Shown here: piece after piece, positions 36,832-44,703 of the stretch
Layout: each line of letters begins with the position of its first letter
How positions within the stretch are numbered: position 1 is the first letter of the stretch
Assembly (NCBI RefSeq): GCF_023330665.1
Contig: NZ_CP097127.1
Span: 2,542,001 to 2,606,000, forward strand
DNA length: 64,000 nt
Origin: Conexibacter sp. S30A1
GTDB taxonomy: Bacteria > Actinomycetota > Thermoleophilia > Solirubrobacterales > Solirubrobacteraceae
Direction of reading: 5' to 3'
Position numbers and translations under genes: made by a program
The notes under the pieces: generated by a model
Seen by the model: only the letters and a program-made list of their open reading frames with translations
Told to the model about the DNA's origin: nothing
The model's database searches: none

Positions 36832-37743
36832 TCAGGCGGTAGCTCTTTGACCGCCGCAGGCGGCGCGCACGGCATCGGCCACCTGGGCGATTGCCGCGTT
36901 GGCCTCATCAATCCGAGCGGGCAGGCGTATGAACCCGTGAAACATGCCCGGGTAGCGGCTGTGCACCGTCTGAACGCCCGCCGCACGTAGGCAATCCGCA
37001 TAGGCCTCCCCCTCATCGCGGAGTGGGTCGCATGCGGCGGTGATCACCAGAGCCGGCGCGAGCCCGCTTAAGCTGGCGGCCTGTAGCGGTGAGTGATCGA
37101 CCGCCGGTGTCTGCTTGGGACCACTCAGATACGTTCGCCAGAACCAGCGCATCTCCGCTTGAGTAAGTGCCCCCAGGTCGTTGAACGCCGCATAGGAGGC
37201 GGTGTCAAAGGAGTGGTTGGTGACCGGATAGATGAGCACCTGCAGCCGCAGCTCAAGGCCCGCGTCGCGTGCTCGCAGCGCGACCGAAGCAGCCAGCTGC
37301 CCACCGGCGCTGTCACCGCCCACGGCGACGTGGTCCCACCGCTGCGCGGTCCAGCGTGTGACCGACCAAGCGTCCTCGATGGCTGCGGGGAACGGGTGTT
37401 CCGGAGCGAGGCGGTAGTCGGCGCTGACCACCGTCTGGCCACTGTGTGCGGCGAGTGCGCGGCACAGCCTGTCGTGTGACCGCACGCTGCCCAGAGCCCA
37501 GCCACCACCGTGCAGATAGACGAGCGCACCGCTGGTGGGGGCCTCGGTCGGCCTGTAAACGCGGACCGGTAGGCCAGCCGCGTCCTGGTCCTCGATCGCT
37601 GCTACTTCTGGCGCTTGGCCGAACAGTGCGTCCGCGCCACGGTCGAGATCGGCGCGTGTCTGCGCGATCGGTACCTCCCAGATGGGTGGCAGATGCTGGG
37701 CACGACCCTCCGCCAGGAACGCGGATGCCTGATCGGTGAGCAT
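36832..37743 (-). CDS. Alpha/beta hydrolase, HSL-family esterase
   Basis: 303-residue cytosolic esterase of the hormone-sensitive-lipase group. Oxyanion motif YLHGGGWALG, nucleophile elbow GGDSAGGQLA, catalytic Asp in ACDPLRDEGEAYAD and His in MFHGFIRLP. ATG 37743 gives the family-like start MLTDQASAFLAEG; a GTG at 37767 would add 8 residues. Acts on short acyl esters; substrate unknown. Lies 46 bases downstream of the IsdG-like gene and probably shares its transcript. Confidence 0.9.
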   Translation of the reverse strand: MLTDQASAFLAEGRAQHLPPIWEVPIAQTRADLDRGADALFGQAPEVAAIEDQDAAGLPVRVYRPTEAPTSGALVYLHGGGWALGSVRSHDRLCRALAAHSGQTVVSADYRLAPEHPFPAAIEDAWSVTRWTAQRWDHVAVGGDSAGGQLAASVALRARDAGLELRLQVLIYPVTNHSFDTASYAAFNDLGALTQAEMRWFWRTYLSGPKQTPAVDHSPLQAASLSGLAPALVITAACDPLRDEGEAYADCLRAAGVQTVHSRYPGMFHGFIRLPARIDEANAAIAQVADAVRAACGGQRATA

Positions 37744-37789
37744 GACGAGATCGTAGGTGGCTGGCACGCAGCGCCGCGGCAGCGGCTGA

Positions 37790-38101
37790 TCAGCTCCGGT
37801 TGATCTGCTCGAGCACGTCGAACGACCACACCTCGCTGGCGGAGCCCACCGGCCCTTCGGACCTGTGCTGGGCGTGGCCGGCCCCGAAGTCGGCGCTGTG
37901 CACCCATGCCTCGAAGTCCTGCTCAGACCGCCAGCGGGTCAGGACGAGATGCACATCGCGCCCGTCGTTGGGTGAGAGCAGCTCGAAGCCCTCGAAGCCG
38001 GTGGCCTGCTCGACGCGCCCGGCGCGGCTGGCGAAGCGGCGCGCGAACTCCTTCGAACGGTCGGGCGCGACAGTTATCGCGTTGATCTTGACGATGCTCA
38101 T
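37790..38101 (-). CDS. IsdG/MhuD-like haem-degrading monooxygenase (ABM fold)
   Basis: 103-residue antibiotic-biosynthesis-monooxygenase-fold protein. It begins SIVKINAITV and carries Asn7, Trp66 (TRWRSEQDFEAW) and His76 (AGHAQH), matching the Asn/Trp/His triad of MhuD and IsdG (MhuD N7, W66, H75). GFEGFELLSPNDG also fits that subgroup. It would open haem to release iron without a separate reductase partner gene here. GGAGG lies 7 bases before ATG 38101. Divergent from the epimerase gene. Confidence 0.8.
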   Translation of the reverse strand: MSIVKINAITVAPDRSKEFARRFASRAGRVEQATGFEGFELLSPNDGRDVHLVLTRWRSEQDFEAWVHSADFGAGHAQHRSEGPVGSASEVWSFDVLEQINRS

Positions 38102-38187
38102 GGCCAGCCTCCATCTGAGTTGGTGTGCGCAATCCCGTCAGGGTGACACGCATGGGGCCCGGGGCTGCGCCTCCAGCCCGGCGGTGC

Positions 38188-38203
38188 TAGAACACGGTTG
38201 ATG
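38188..38203 (+). promoter_or_regulatory. Possible leaderless start of the epimerase gene
   Basis: TAGAAC (38188-38193) lies 7 bases before the ATG at 38201 and no Shine-Dalgarno is visible. The last base of the hexamer departs from TANNNT, so support is weak. Confidence 0.25.
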
Positions 38204-39064
38204 ACAAAGCGCGTGATCGTCACCGGTGCCAGCGGCAAGGCGGGGAGCGTGGTTGCACGCGACCTGCTGGAGCACGGCTACGAGGTGCGCAATGTCGATC
38301 ACCGGCCCGGGCCAGGCTCGTCCGGCCCTGACGACGCGGTGCCGCTGCTGCTGGCCGACCTCACCGACTACGGCCAGACGATCGAGGCGCTGGGAGACGG
38401 CGCGTGGGGCCGGCGGCCCGATGCGATCGTGCACTTCGCGGCGATCCCCTCGCCCGTGCACGCGACAGCGGCCGAGGTATTGCGCGTCAACGTCACCTCA
38501 ACCCACGCGGTGTTTGCGGCAGCCGCGGCTCTGGGTGTCAAGAGGGTTGTCTGGGCCTCGAGCGAGACGACGCTGGGGCTGCCCTTTGACCGTCCGCCCG
38601 ACTACGCCCCCGTCGATGAGGCGCACATCTACCCCGAGACCAGCTACGCGATGTCGAAGGTGCTCGGCGAGGAGCTGGCACGGCAGTTCAGCCGCATCGC
38701 CGGAATGACGGTCATCGGGCTGCGACTGTCGAACGTCATGGTCCGCGCCGATTACGAGCGCTTCCCGAGCTTCTGGGACGACCCGCAACTGCGCAGATGG
38801 AACCTCTGGGGCTACGTCGACGAGAGCCACGTCGCGCAGAGCGTCAGGCTCGCGCTCGAAGCCGATCTGACCGGCGCCGATAACTTCATCATCGCCGCCG
38901 CCGACACCGTGATGAAGCGCCCGAGCCGCGAGCTGATGGCCGAGGTGTTCCCCGGCGTGCCTGTCGCAGCCGACGTGGATGGCGTTGACACGCTGCTCAG
39001 CATCGCCCGCGCCCGCGCGGTGCTCGGCTACGACCCGCGCTTCAGCTGGCGTGAGCTCTACTGA
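38201..39064 (+). CDS. NAD-dependent epimerase/dehydratase (extended SDR)
   Basis: 287-residue extended SDR. Cofactor motif VTGASGKAGSVVARDLLEHG, VHFAAIPSPVHATAAEV, active-site YAMSKVLGEE (Tyr-x-x-x-Lys) with Ser in VVWASSETTLG. Close in layout to UDP-glucose-4-epimerase-like proteins and uronate dehydrogenases, but shorter than GalE. Uronate dehydrogenase is a reasonable guess because of the acidic-sugar catabolism nearby; this is not proved. A TTG three bases before the ATG is also possible. Followed 9 bases later by a small ABM gene. Confidence 0.85.
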   Translation: MTKRVIVTGASGKAGSVVARDLLEHGYEVRNVDHRPGPGSSGPDDAVPLLLADLTDYGQTIEALGDGAWGRRPDAIVHFAAIPSPVHATAAEVLRVNVTSTHAVFAAAAALGVKRVVWASSETTLGLPFDRPPDYAPVDEAHIYPETSYAMSKVLGEELARQFSRIAGMTVIGLRLSNVMVRADYERFPSFWDDPQLRRWNLWGYVDESHVAQSVRLALEADLTGADNFIIAAADTVMKRPSRELMAEVFPGVPVAADVDGVDTLLSIARARAVLGYDPRFSWRELY

Positions 39065-39073
39065 GGCGCGACC

Positions 39074-39373
39074 GTGGTTCTCGAGCGTGCGATCATCGAG
39101 GTGAAACCAGGGTCTGAGCCCGCGTTCGAGGCCGCGATCGAGCAGGCAAAGCAGGTGATCGCGCAGGCGGGCGGGTTTCGCTCCCTGACGCTGCGCCGCG
39201 GCATCGAGCGCTCGTCCACCTACCTGCTGCTGGTCGAGTGGGACACGCTTGACGACCACATCCAGGGCTTTCGGGAGTCTGAGCTGTTTGGGCGCTGGCG
39301 CGAGCTGATCGGAGCGCATTTCGCCTCCGCACCAGAGGTTGAGCACTTCGGGGAGCCGGTGGCGACGCTCTGA
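39074..39373 (+). CDS. Antibiotic-biosynthesis-monooxygenase-fold protein
   Basis: 99-residue ABM-domain protein: ERAIIEVKPGSEPAFEAAIE, GGFRSLTLRRGIE, YLLLVEWDTLDDH and FRESELFGRWRELI. Unlike the IsdG-like gene at 37790 it lacks the Asn7 and Trp triad, and looks like the stand-alone ABM group (YgiN/quinol-oxidase or unknown). GTG start, so close to the epimerase that co-transcription is likely. The function is unknown. Confidence 0.75.
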   Translation: MVLERAIIEVKPGSEPAFEAAIEQAKQVIAQAGGFRSLTLRRGIERSSTYLLLVEWDTLDDHIQGFRESELFGRWRELIGAHFASAPEVEHFGEPVATL

Positions 39374-39508
39374 AGTGGCTCGCCGGGTCCTGATGCGGCC
39401 CGCTCGGCGAGACCGGTAGGCATGCGGCGACGCGAACCGGCGTGCAACGGTACGCTCCGCATGCAACCCGTTTGGCTGGTGGTCGTCGATGGAGGGGCCT
39501 GAAGGCAA
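39374..39508 (+). promoter_or_regulatory. Upstream region of the pca block
   Basis: 135 bases. Holds a CTCGCCG / CGGCGAG inverted repeat just after the ABM gene (weak terminator), then two TGCAAC repeats, one inside GCATGCAAC, which may be regulator half-sites. GGAGGGG precedes the pcaI GTG. No clear -35/-10 pair. Confidence 0.35.
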
Positions 39509-40312
39509 GTGGCGCAGATCGTTTCGTTGAGCGAGGCCGTTGAGGCCACGGTGCAGGATGGCGCGAGCGTCGCGCTGGAGGGTTTCACGCACCTGATCCC
39601 GTTCGCCGCTGGCCACGAGGTGCTGCGCCAGGGGCGTAGGGAGCTCGAGCTGATCCGGATGACCCCGGACATTCTCTATGACCAGATGATCGGTGTCGGC
39701 GCGGCCCGCAGGCTCGTGTTCTCCTACGGCGGCAACCCCGGTGTCGGCTCGCTGCACCGTTTTCGTGATGCGGTCGAGCACGGTTGGCCACGGCCGATCG
39801 AGGTCGAGGAGCACTCTCACGCGGGGATGGCCAACCGCTATGTGGCGGGCGCGTCCAGGCTGCCGTTCATGGTGATGCGTGGCTATGAGGGCACCGATCT
39901 GGCGGCGCACACCAACGTGGCGACGGTCATCTGCCCGTTCACGGGGGAGCAGCTCGCGGCCGTGCCGGCGCTCAACCCCGAGGTGGCGATCGTGCATGCG
40001 CAGGAGGCCGATCGCGACGGCAACGTGCAGCTTTGGGGGATCCCCGGAGTGCAGAAGGAAGCGGTGCTCGCGGCCCAGCGGTCGGTGGTCACCGTGGAGC
40101 GGATCGTCGACGAGCTCGAGCTCCGCCCCGGCGGGGTCGTGATTCCCGGCTGGGTGATCGATTACGTTGCTCCTGCCCCCGGCGGCTCGCTGCCGTCATA
40201 CGCGCTCGGAATCACCGAGCGCGACAACGACTTCTACCGGGAGTGGGATCTGATCAGCCGCGACCGCGAGCACTTCCAGGCGTGGATGTCCGAACAGGGT
40301 CTTCTGGGGTGA
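39509..40312 (+). CDS. pcaI: 3-oxoadipate CoA-transferase subunit A
   Basis: 267-residue alpha subunit moving CoA from succinyl-CoA to 3-oxoadipate. Family I CoA-transferase signs: VQDGASVALEGFTHLIPFAA, TPDILYDQMIGVGAARRLVF, NPGVGSLHRFRDAVE and HAQEADRDGNVQLWG. The sequence pattern is that of CatI/PcaI of Pseudomonas and Acinetobacter rather than SCOT. GTG start; 4 bases before pcaJ. Unusually it opens the pca operon and no thiolase (pcaF) is in the window. Confidence 0.9.
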   Translation: MAQIVSLSEAVEATVQDGASVALEGFTHLIPFAAGHEVLRQGRRELELIRMTPDILYDQMIGVGAARRLVFSYGGNPGVGSLHRFRDAVEHGWPRPIEVEEHSHAGMANRYVAGASRLPFMVMRGYEGTDLAAHTNVATVICPFTGEQLAAVPALNPEVAIVHAQEADRDGNVQLWGIPGVQKEAVLAAQRSVVTVERIVDELELRPGGVVIPGWVIDYVAPAPGGSLPSYALGITERDNDFYREWDLISRDREHFQAWMSEQGLLG

Positions 40313-40316
40313 GCTG

Positions 40317-41015
40317 GTGAGCGTCGATTACACAAACGGCGAGCTTCAGACCGTGGTGGCGGCACGTTCGCTGGCGGGGAAGCGCTCGTGTTTCATCGGT
40401 GTTGGTCGTCCTTCCACGGCGGCCCTGCTGGCACGGATGGTCCACAACCCCAGGCTCGTGCTGGTGTATGAGTCCGGCACGATCGGCGCCAAGCCCTATC
40501 ACGTGCCGCTCTCGATCGGTGATGGCGAGCTTGCGCAGACAGCCGACCTGGTTGTCTCGGTGCCCGAGATGTTCAACTACTGGATCGGCCCAGGGCGGGT
40601 GCAGGTCGCGTTCCTCGGCGCCGCGCAGATCGACCCGCAGGCGAACCTCAACTCGACCGTTATCGGTGACTACGAGCATCCCCGGACACGGCTGCCGGGT
40701 GCCGGCGGCGCGCCGGAGATCGCGACCGGATGCGCGGAGGTGGTGGTGATCGCCCCGCACTCCAAGCGCACGTTTGTGCAGCGGCTCGACTTCAAGACCA
40801 CGCGCGGCGAGCGCACGACGCTGGTGATCACCGACCTGGGAGTGCTCGAGCCCCGCGATGGTTCGCTGTGTCTGACCGCCGTGCATCCGGGCGTGAGCGT
40901 CGATGAGGTGCGTGAAAACACGGGCTTTGAGCTTGCGGTCAGTGAGAGCCTGAAGGTGTCGGAGCCGCCGAGTACCAAAGAACTAAACGCGTTGAGGGAG
41001 CTGGCATCCAGATGA
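40317..41015 (+). CDS. pcaJ: 3-oxoadipate CoA-transferase subunit B
   Basis: 232-residue beta subunit with the catalytic glutamate in LVYESGTIGAKPY. FIGVGRPSTAALLARMVHNP, VSVPEMFNYWIGPGRVQVAF and FLGAAQIDPQANLNST fit CatJ/PcaJ. Starts GTG and overlaps pcaH by 4 bases. Joins the pcaI product to form the heterotetramer. Confidence 0.9.
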   Translation: MSVDYTNGELQTVVAARSLAGKRSCFIGVGRPSTAALLARMVHNPRLVLVYESGTIGAKPYHVPLSIGDGELAQTADLVVSVPEMFNYWIGPGRVQVAFLGAAQIDPQANLNSTVIGDYEHPRTRLPGAGGAPEIATGCAEVVVIAPHSKRTFVQRLDFKTTRGERTTLVITDLGVLEPRDGSLCLTAVHPGVSVDEVRENTGFELAVSESLKVSEPPSTKELNALRELASR

Positions 41016-41791
41016 GCACCACGAACGAGCAACCAGACACCGACACCGACGGTGTGCGCCGGATCTATGACCCGGTCGCGGACACGCCGCTGCGTTACCG
41101 CCGCGACCCTCCCGAAGCGCACCCCTCACTGGACTACCCGCCCTACAAGTCAACGCAGCTGCGCCATCCGAAGGAGCCGCTGGTCTACCTGCCGCACACC
41201 GTTACCGAGATCACCGGGCCGCAGCTCGACCGCACGCTGGCGCTGAAGGAAACCGACCATGACCTGACCGTCCAGGCCCAGGGGGAACCGATCGGTGAGC
41301 GGATCATCGTCTCCGGGCACGTCTACGACACCGAGGGCAAACCGCTGCGCGACACGCTGGTCGAGATCTGGCAGGCCAACGCCGCGGGTCGTTACGACCA
41401 TCGCTGGGACCGCTGGGCAGCGCCGCTTGACCCGAACTTTCATGGGGCCGGGCGTTGTCTGACCGACTCAGAGGGTCGCTACGAGTTCACAACGATCAAG
41501 CCCGGCCCGTACCCGTGGGGCAACCACTACAACGCCTGGCGGCCGGCGCACATCCACTTCTCGCTGCTCGGACGCGCGTTCACGCAACGGTTGGTGACGC
41601 AGATGTACTTCCCCGGCGATCCGTTTTTCCCCTACGACCCGATCTTCAACTCCGTACGGGACGAGCGGGCGCGCGAACGGATGATCTCCACTTTCAACAT
41701 CCACCAGACACGGCCGAACTGGGCGCAGGCGTTCAACTGGGACATCTACCTGCGCGGACCGGCATCCACCCCGTTCGAGGAAGCGTTCTAG
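41012..41791 (+). CDS. pcaH: Protocatechuate 3,4-dioxygenase beta subunit
   Basis: 259-residue intradiol dioxygenase subunit that holds the ferric iron. RRDPPEAHPSLDYPPYKST and LRHPKEPL open the protein; iron ligands are the Tyr in GRYDHRWD and the Tyr/His/His of NHYNAWRPAHIHFS. MYFPGDPFFPYDPIFNSV and FNWDIYLRG finish the beta sandwich. It opens protocatechuate between the hydroxyls to 3-carboxy-cis,cis-muconate. Fifteen bases before pcaG. Confidence 0.96.
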   Translation: MSTTNEQPDTDTDGVRRIYDPVADTPLRYRRDPPEAHPSLDYPPYKSTQLRHPKEPLVYLPHTVTEITGPQLDRTLALKETDHDLTVQAQGEPIGERIIVSGHVYDTEGKPLRDTLVEIWQANAAGRYDHRWDRWAAPLDPNFHGAGRCLTDSEGRYEFTTIKPGPYPWGNHYNAWRPAHIHFSLLGRAFTQRLVTQMYFPGDPFFPYDPIFNSVRDERARERMISTFNIHQTRPNWAQAFNWDIYLRGPASTPFEEAF

Positions 41792-41805
41792 GAGGCCGTT
41801 TTCAG

Positions 41806-42372
41806 ATGATCTTCGAGGTGACACCCTCACAGACGGTCGGTCCGTACTTCGCGATCGGTGTTCCGTTTCCTGGCGGCAACCTGATCGTGCCGGACGGCAC
41901 GCCCGGCCAGATCCGCATCGCCGGCAGCATCTACGACGGCCACAACGAACCGATCCCGGACCACGTGATCGAGTTCTGGCAGCCCGACGGCGACGGGCAC
42001 TTCGCCGATATCTGCGGCTACGGCGAGCAGTCAACGCTCCCCGGCTTCCGCGGCTTCGGGCGCTACGGGATCGAGGACGGTGACGGCAGCTATGAGATCG
42101 TGACCGTCAAACCCGGTCGCGTCCCGGGCCCCAACAACGGTCCGCTCCAGGCCCCGCACATTGACGTGACGCTGATGGCGCGCGGCATGCTGCACCGTGT
42201 GGTGACCCGCATCTACTTCGAGGACGAGGCCCAGGCCAACGCCGAGGACCCGGTGCTTGCCAGCGTTCCCGCCAGCCGGCGGGATACGCTGATCGCGTCC
42301 GCCACCCCCGACGGCTACCGCTTCGACATCCATCTGCAGGGCCACGGAGAGACCGTCTTCTTTGACATCTGA
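41806..42372 (+). CDS. pcaG: Protocatechuate 3,4-dioxygenase alpha subunit
   Basis: 188-residue non-iron partner of PcaH. TPSQTVGPYFAIGVPF is the signature start; then DHVIEFWQPDGDGHF, FGRYGIEDGDGSYEIVTVKP and APHIDVTLMARGMLHRVVTR where the iron ligands of PcaH are replaced. GGAGG about 10 bases before ATG 41806 supports the start; the upstream open frame is antisense-like. Overlaps pcaB by 11 bases. Confidence 0.95.
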   Translation: MIFEVTPSQTVGPYFAIGVPFPGGNLIVPDGTPGQIRIAGSIYDGHNEPIPDHVIEFWQPDGDGHFADICGYGEQSTLPGFRGFGRYGIEDGDGSYEIVTVKPGRVPGPNNGPLQAPHIDVTLMARGMLHRVVTRIYFEDEAQANAEDPVLASVPASRRDTLIASATPDGYRFDIHLQGHGETVFFDI

Positions 42373-43516
42373 GCTGTTTGCCGGCACCTATGCCCGCGGC
42401 GGCGCCGCGGCGGCAGTCAGCGCCGAGGCGTGGGTGCGAGCGATGGTCGACGCCGAAGCGGCGCTCGCGGCGGCGTGCGTCGCGGAGGGCCTGATCGCCC
42501 CGGTAGCCGGCCAGGCGATCCTCGCAGCCGTCAGACAGGGTCCGCTCGAGCTGGAGGCGATCACCGCCTCCGCCGGTGAGAACGCCACACCCGTGATCGC
42601 GCTGGTCGCACAGCTGCGCGACCGGGTCGGCGAACGCCACGCCGACGCAGTGCACCTCGGCGCCACCAGCCAGGACATCCTTGACACCGCCATGATGCTC
42701 ATCGCGGGCCGCGCGAGCGAGCCGATCCTCGCCGATCTGCGCGCCGCGGCCGCTGCCGCGGCGCGCCTTGCGGCCGAGCACCGCCAGACGCCCGTGCTCG
42801 GGCGAACGCTGATGCAGGCGGCGTTGCCGACCTCGTTCGGACTGGTCGCGGCCGGCTGGCTCGAGGGCCTGCGCCGTGCCACCGCCGAGCTCGAGCGGGT
42901 CCGCGCGAGCGAGCTGGCGGTGCAGATGGGCGGGCCGGTCGGGTCGCGGGCGCCGCAGGTGGCCGCCCGGGTGGCCGCGACCCTGGGGCTGTCAGAGCCG
43001 CTCCTGCCCTGGCACACCGAGCGCACGCGGATCGCCGCCCTGGCGGCCGCGCTCGGAGCGGTTGTGGGCGCGGCCGCGAAGATCGCCCGTGACGTGACGC
43101 TGCACGCCCAGAGCGAGGTCGGTGAGCTGCGCGAGGCAGCCGCCGCCGGACGCGGCGCGTCCTCCGCGATGGCGCACAAACGAAACCCCGTCGCCGCCGT
43201 GTCGGTGATCGCCTGCGCCAAGCGCGTCCCCGGGCTGGTCGCAACCATCTTCGCCGCGATGGAGCAGGAACAGCAGCGCGCCGCCGGCGCCTGGCAGGCC
43301 GAGTGGGGCACGCTCGGCGAGCTGCTCACGCTCACCGGGTCGGCGGCCGCCTGGCTTGCGGACCTGCTCGGCGGCCTTGAGGTGGATACTGAGCGGATGC
43401 GCACAAACCTCCAGGCGGCTGCCACACCGGGGGTTGCGGCGGGCGCTGCGCCGGAGCCGGCACTCGCCGCCGCAGCCGAGCTCGTCGACCGCGCGCTGGC
43501 ACGGGGGTCGGCGTGA
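42362..43516 (+). CDS. pcaB: 3-carboxy-cis,cis-muconate cycloisomerase
   Basis: 384-residue fumarase/aspartase-superfamily enzyme making 4-carboxymuconolactone. HLGATSQDILDTAMML and the signature loop GASSAMAHKRNPVAAVSV are present; ELFAGTYARGGAAAA begins like other PcaB. The C-terminal part is shorter than the 450-residue Pseudomonas form. TTG 42362 seems the only sensible start and overlaps pcaG, suggesting coupling. Next gene overlaps by 4 bases. Confidence 0.93.
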   Translation: MTSELFAGTYARGGAAAAVSAEAWVRAMVDAEAALAAACVAEGLIAPVAGQAILAAVRQGPLELEAITASAGENATPVIALVAQLRDRVGERHADAVHLGATSQDILDTAMMLIAGRASEPILADLRAAAAAAARLAAEHRQTPVLGRTLMQAALPTSFGLVAAGWLEGLRRATAELERVRASELAVQMGGPVGSRAPQVAARVAATLGLSEPLLPWHTERTRIAALAAALGAVVGAAAKIARDVTLHAQSEVGELREAAAAGRGASSAMAHKRNPVAAVSVIACAKRVPGLVATIFAAMEQEQQRAAGAWQAEWGTLGELLTLTGSAAAWLADLLGGLEVDTERMRTNLQAAATPGVAAGAAPEPALAAAAELVDRALARGSA

Positions 43517-44274
43517 GCGCGGTGGCCCTCCACCACGAGGTGCACGGCCCCGCGCAGGCGCCCGTGCTGCTGCTCGCCGGCTCCCTGGGCACAAGCCTTG
43601 CGATGTGGCAGCCACAGCTGCAGGCGCTCACGGACCGCTTTCGCGTGATCACCATCGACCACCGCGGCCACGGCACCTCACCGGTGCCGCCCGCGCCCTA
43701 CACGATCGCCGAGATGGGCGGGGACGTGCTGGCGCTGATGGACGCACTCGGCGTCGAGCGTGCCACCTCCGCCGGACTCTCGATCGGCGGCATGGTCGGC
43801 ATCTGGCTGGGCGCCCACGCGCCCGAGCGACTCGAGCGACTGGTGCTGATCTGCACCTCCGCCTACGCGCCACCGCCCGAGCGCTGGCTGGAGCGCGCCG
43901 CTGCCGTGCGCGCGGCCGGGACCGCGGAGGTTGTTGCCGACGCCGTGGTGGCACGCTGGTTCACCCCCGGGTGGGCAGCGGCCCACCCGGGGGAGGTTGC
44001 GGCTCATCGGGCGATGATCGCCGCCACCGATCCGGAGGGCTACGCCGGCTGCTGCGAGGCGATCGCGGCGATGGACCAACGGGCCGATCTGCCGCAGATC
44101 CGCGTGCCCACGCTCGTGATCGGCGCGCTCGAGGACGAGGCTCTGCCGCCGGAGCATCAGCGGCTGATCGCCGACCAGGTGCCGGGGGCGCGGCTCGAGC
44201 TGATCGCCGACGCCGCCCACATCGCCAGCGCGCAGCAGCCCGCGGTGGTCAGCGCGCTGATTGCCGGGGCCTGA
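43513..44274 (+). CDS. pcaD: 3-oxoadipate enol-lactonase
   Basis: 253-residue alpha/beta hydrolase. Nucleophile in AGLSIGGMVGIWLGAHAPER, Asp in GALEDEALPPEH and His in ADAAHIASAQQP; DHRGHGTSPVPPAPYTI is typical of PcaD. It hydrolyses 3-oxoadipate enol-lactone. In many actinobacteria pcaD and pcaC are fused as pcaL; here they are separate, with a 24-base gap. GTG start overlapping pcaB. Confidence 0.93.
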   Translation: MSAVALHHEVHGPAQAPVLLLAGSLGTSLAMWQPQLQALTDRFRVITIDHRGHGTSPVPPAPYTIAEMGGDVLALMDALGVERATSAGLSIGGMVGIWLGAHAPERLERLVLICTSAYAPPPERWLERAAAVRAAGTAEVVADAVVARWFTPGWAAAHPGEVAAHRAMIAATDPEGYAGCCEAIAAMDQRADLPQIRVPTLVIGALEDEALPPEHQRLIADQVPGARLELIADAAHIASAQQPAVVSALIAGA

Positions 44275-44283
44275 GCCGCCCAC

Positions 44284-44301
44284 TACTGTTGTCGGGCGAT
44301 G
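44284..44301 (+). promoter_or_regulatory. Possible -10 box of a leaderless pcaC transcript
   Basis: TACTGT (44284-44289) fits TANNNT and lies 9 bases before the pcaC ATG, with no Shine-Dalgarno. pcaC and the two-component genes may therefore also be transcribed separately from the rest of the operon. Confidence 0.3.
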
Positions 44302-44697
44302 AGCACAAGCGACGAGCTCTACGAGCAGGGCATGGAGGTTCGCCGCGCGGTCCTCGGCGAGGAGCACGTCGAGCGCGCCGCCCAGGCCGCGACCGAGTTC
44401 AGCGCCCCCTGGCAGGAGTTCATCACCCGTCACGCCTGGGGTGCGGTGTGGGCGCGCGAGGGGCTCGACCGCCGCACCCGCAGCGTGATCACGCTGACCG
44501 CGCTGACCGCGCTGGGGCGTGAGCGCGAGATCGCGATGCACGTGCGCGCGGCGCTGCACAACGGGCTTGCGCCGGAGGAGATCGCCGAGGTGCTGATTCA
44601 CACCTCCATCTATGCGGGTGTGCCGACCGCCAACGCCGCGTTTGCGATCGCAGCCCAGGTGCTCGCAGAGGAGGCTTCAGGCGGGGAGTCCGGCTAG
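44299..44697 (+). CDS. pcaC: 4-carboxymuconolactone decarboxylase
   Basis: 132-residue PcaC of the AhpD-like fold: YEQGMEVRRAVLGEEHVERA, PWQEFITRHAWGAVWAREGL, RTRSVITLTALTALGRE, and VRAALHNGLAPEEIAEVLIH with HTSIYAGVPTANAAF. It decarboxylates 4-carboxymuconolactone to the enol-lactone used by PcaD. Full length for a stand-alone PcaC. The histidine kinase gene starts 6 bases later. Confidence 0.95.
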   Translation: MSTSDELYEQGMEVRRAVLGEEHVERAAQAATEFSAPWQEFITRHAWGAVWAREGLDRRTRSVITLTALTALGREREIAMHVRAALHNGLAPEEIAEVLIHTSIYAGVPTANAAFAIAAQVLAEEASGGESG

Positions 44698-44703
44698 CTG
44701 CAG

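Noticed and set aside
42362..43516. Adenylosuccinate lyase (purB)
   Set aside because: Same superfamily, but position between pcaG and pcaD and the GASSAMAHKRNP loop fit PcaB.
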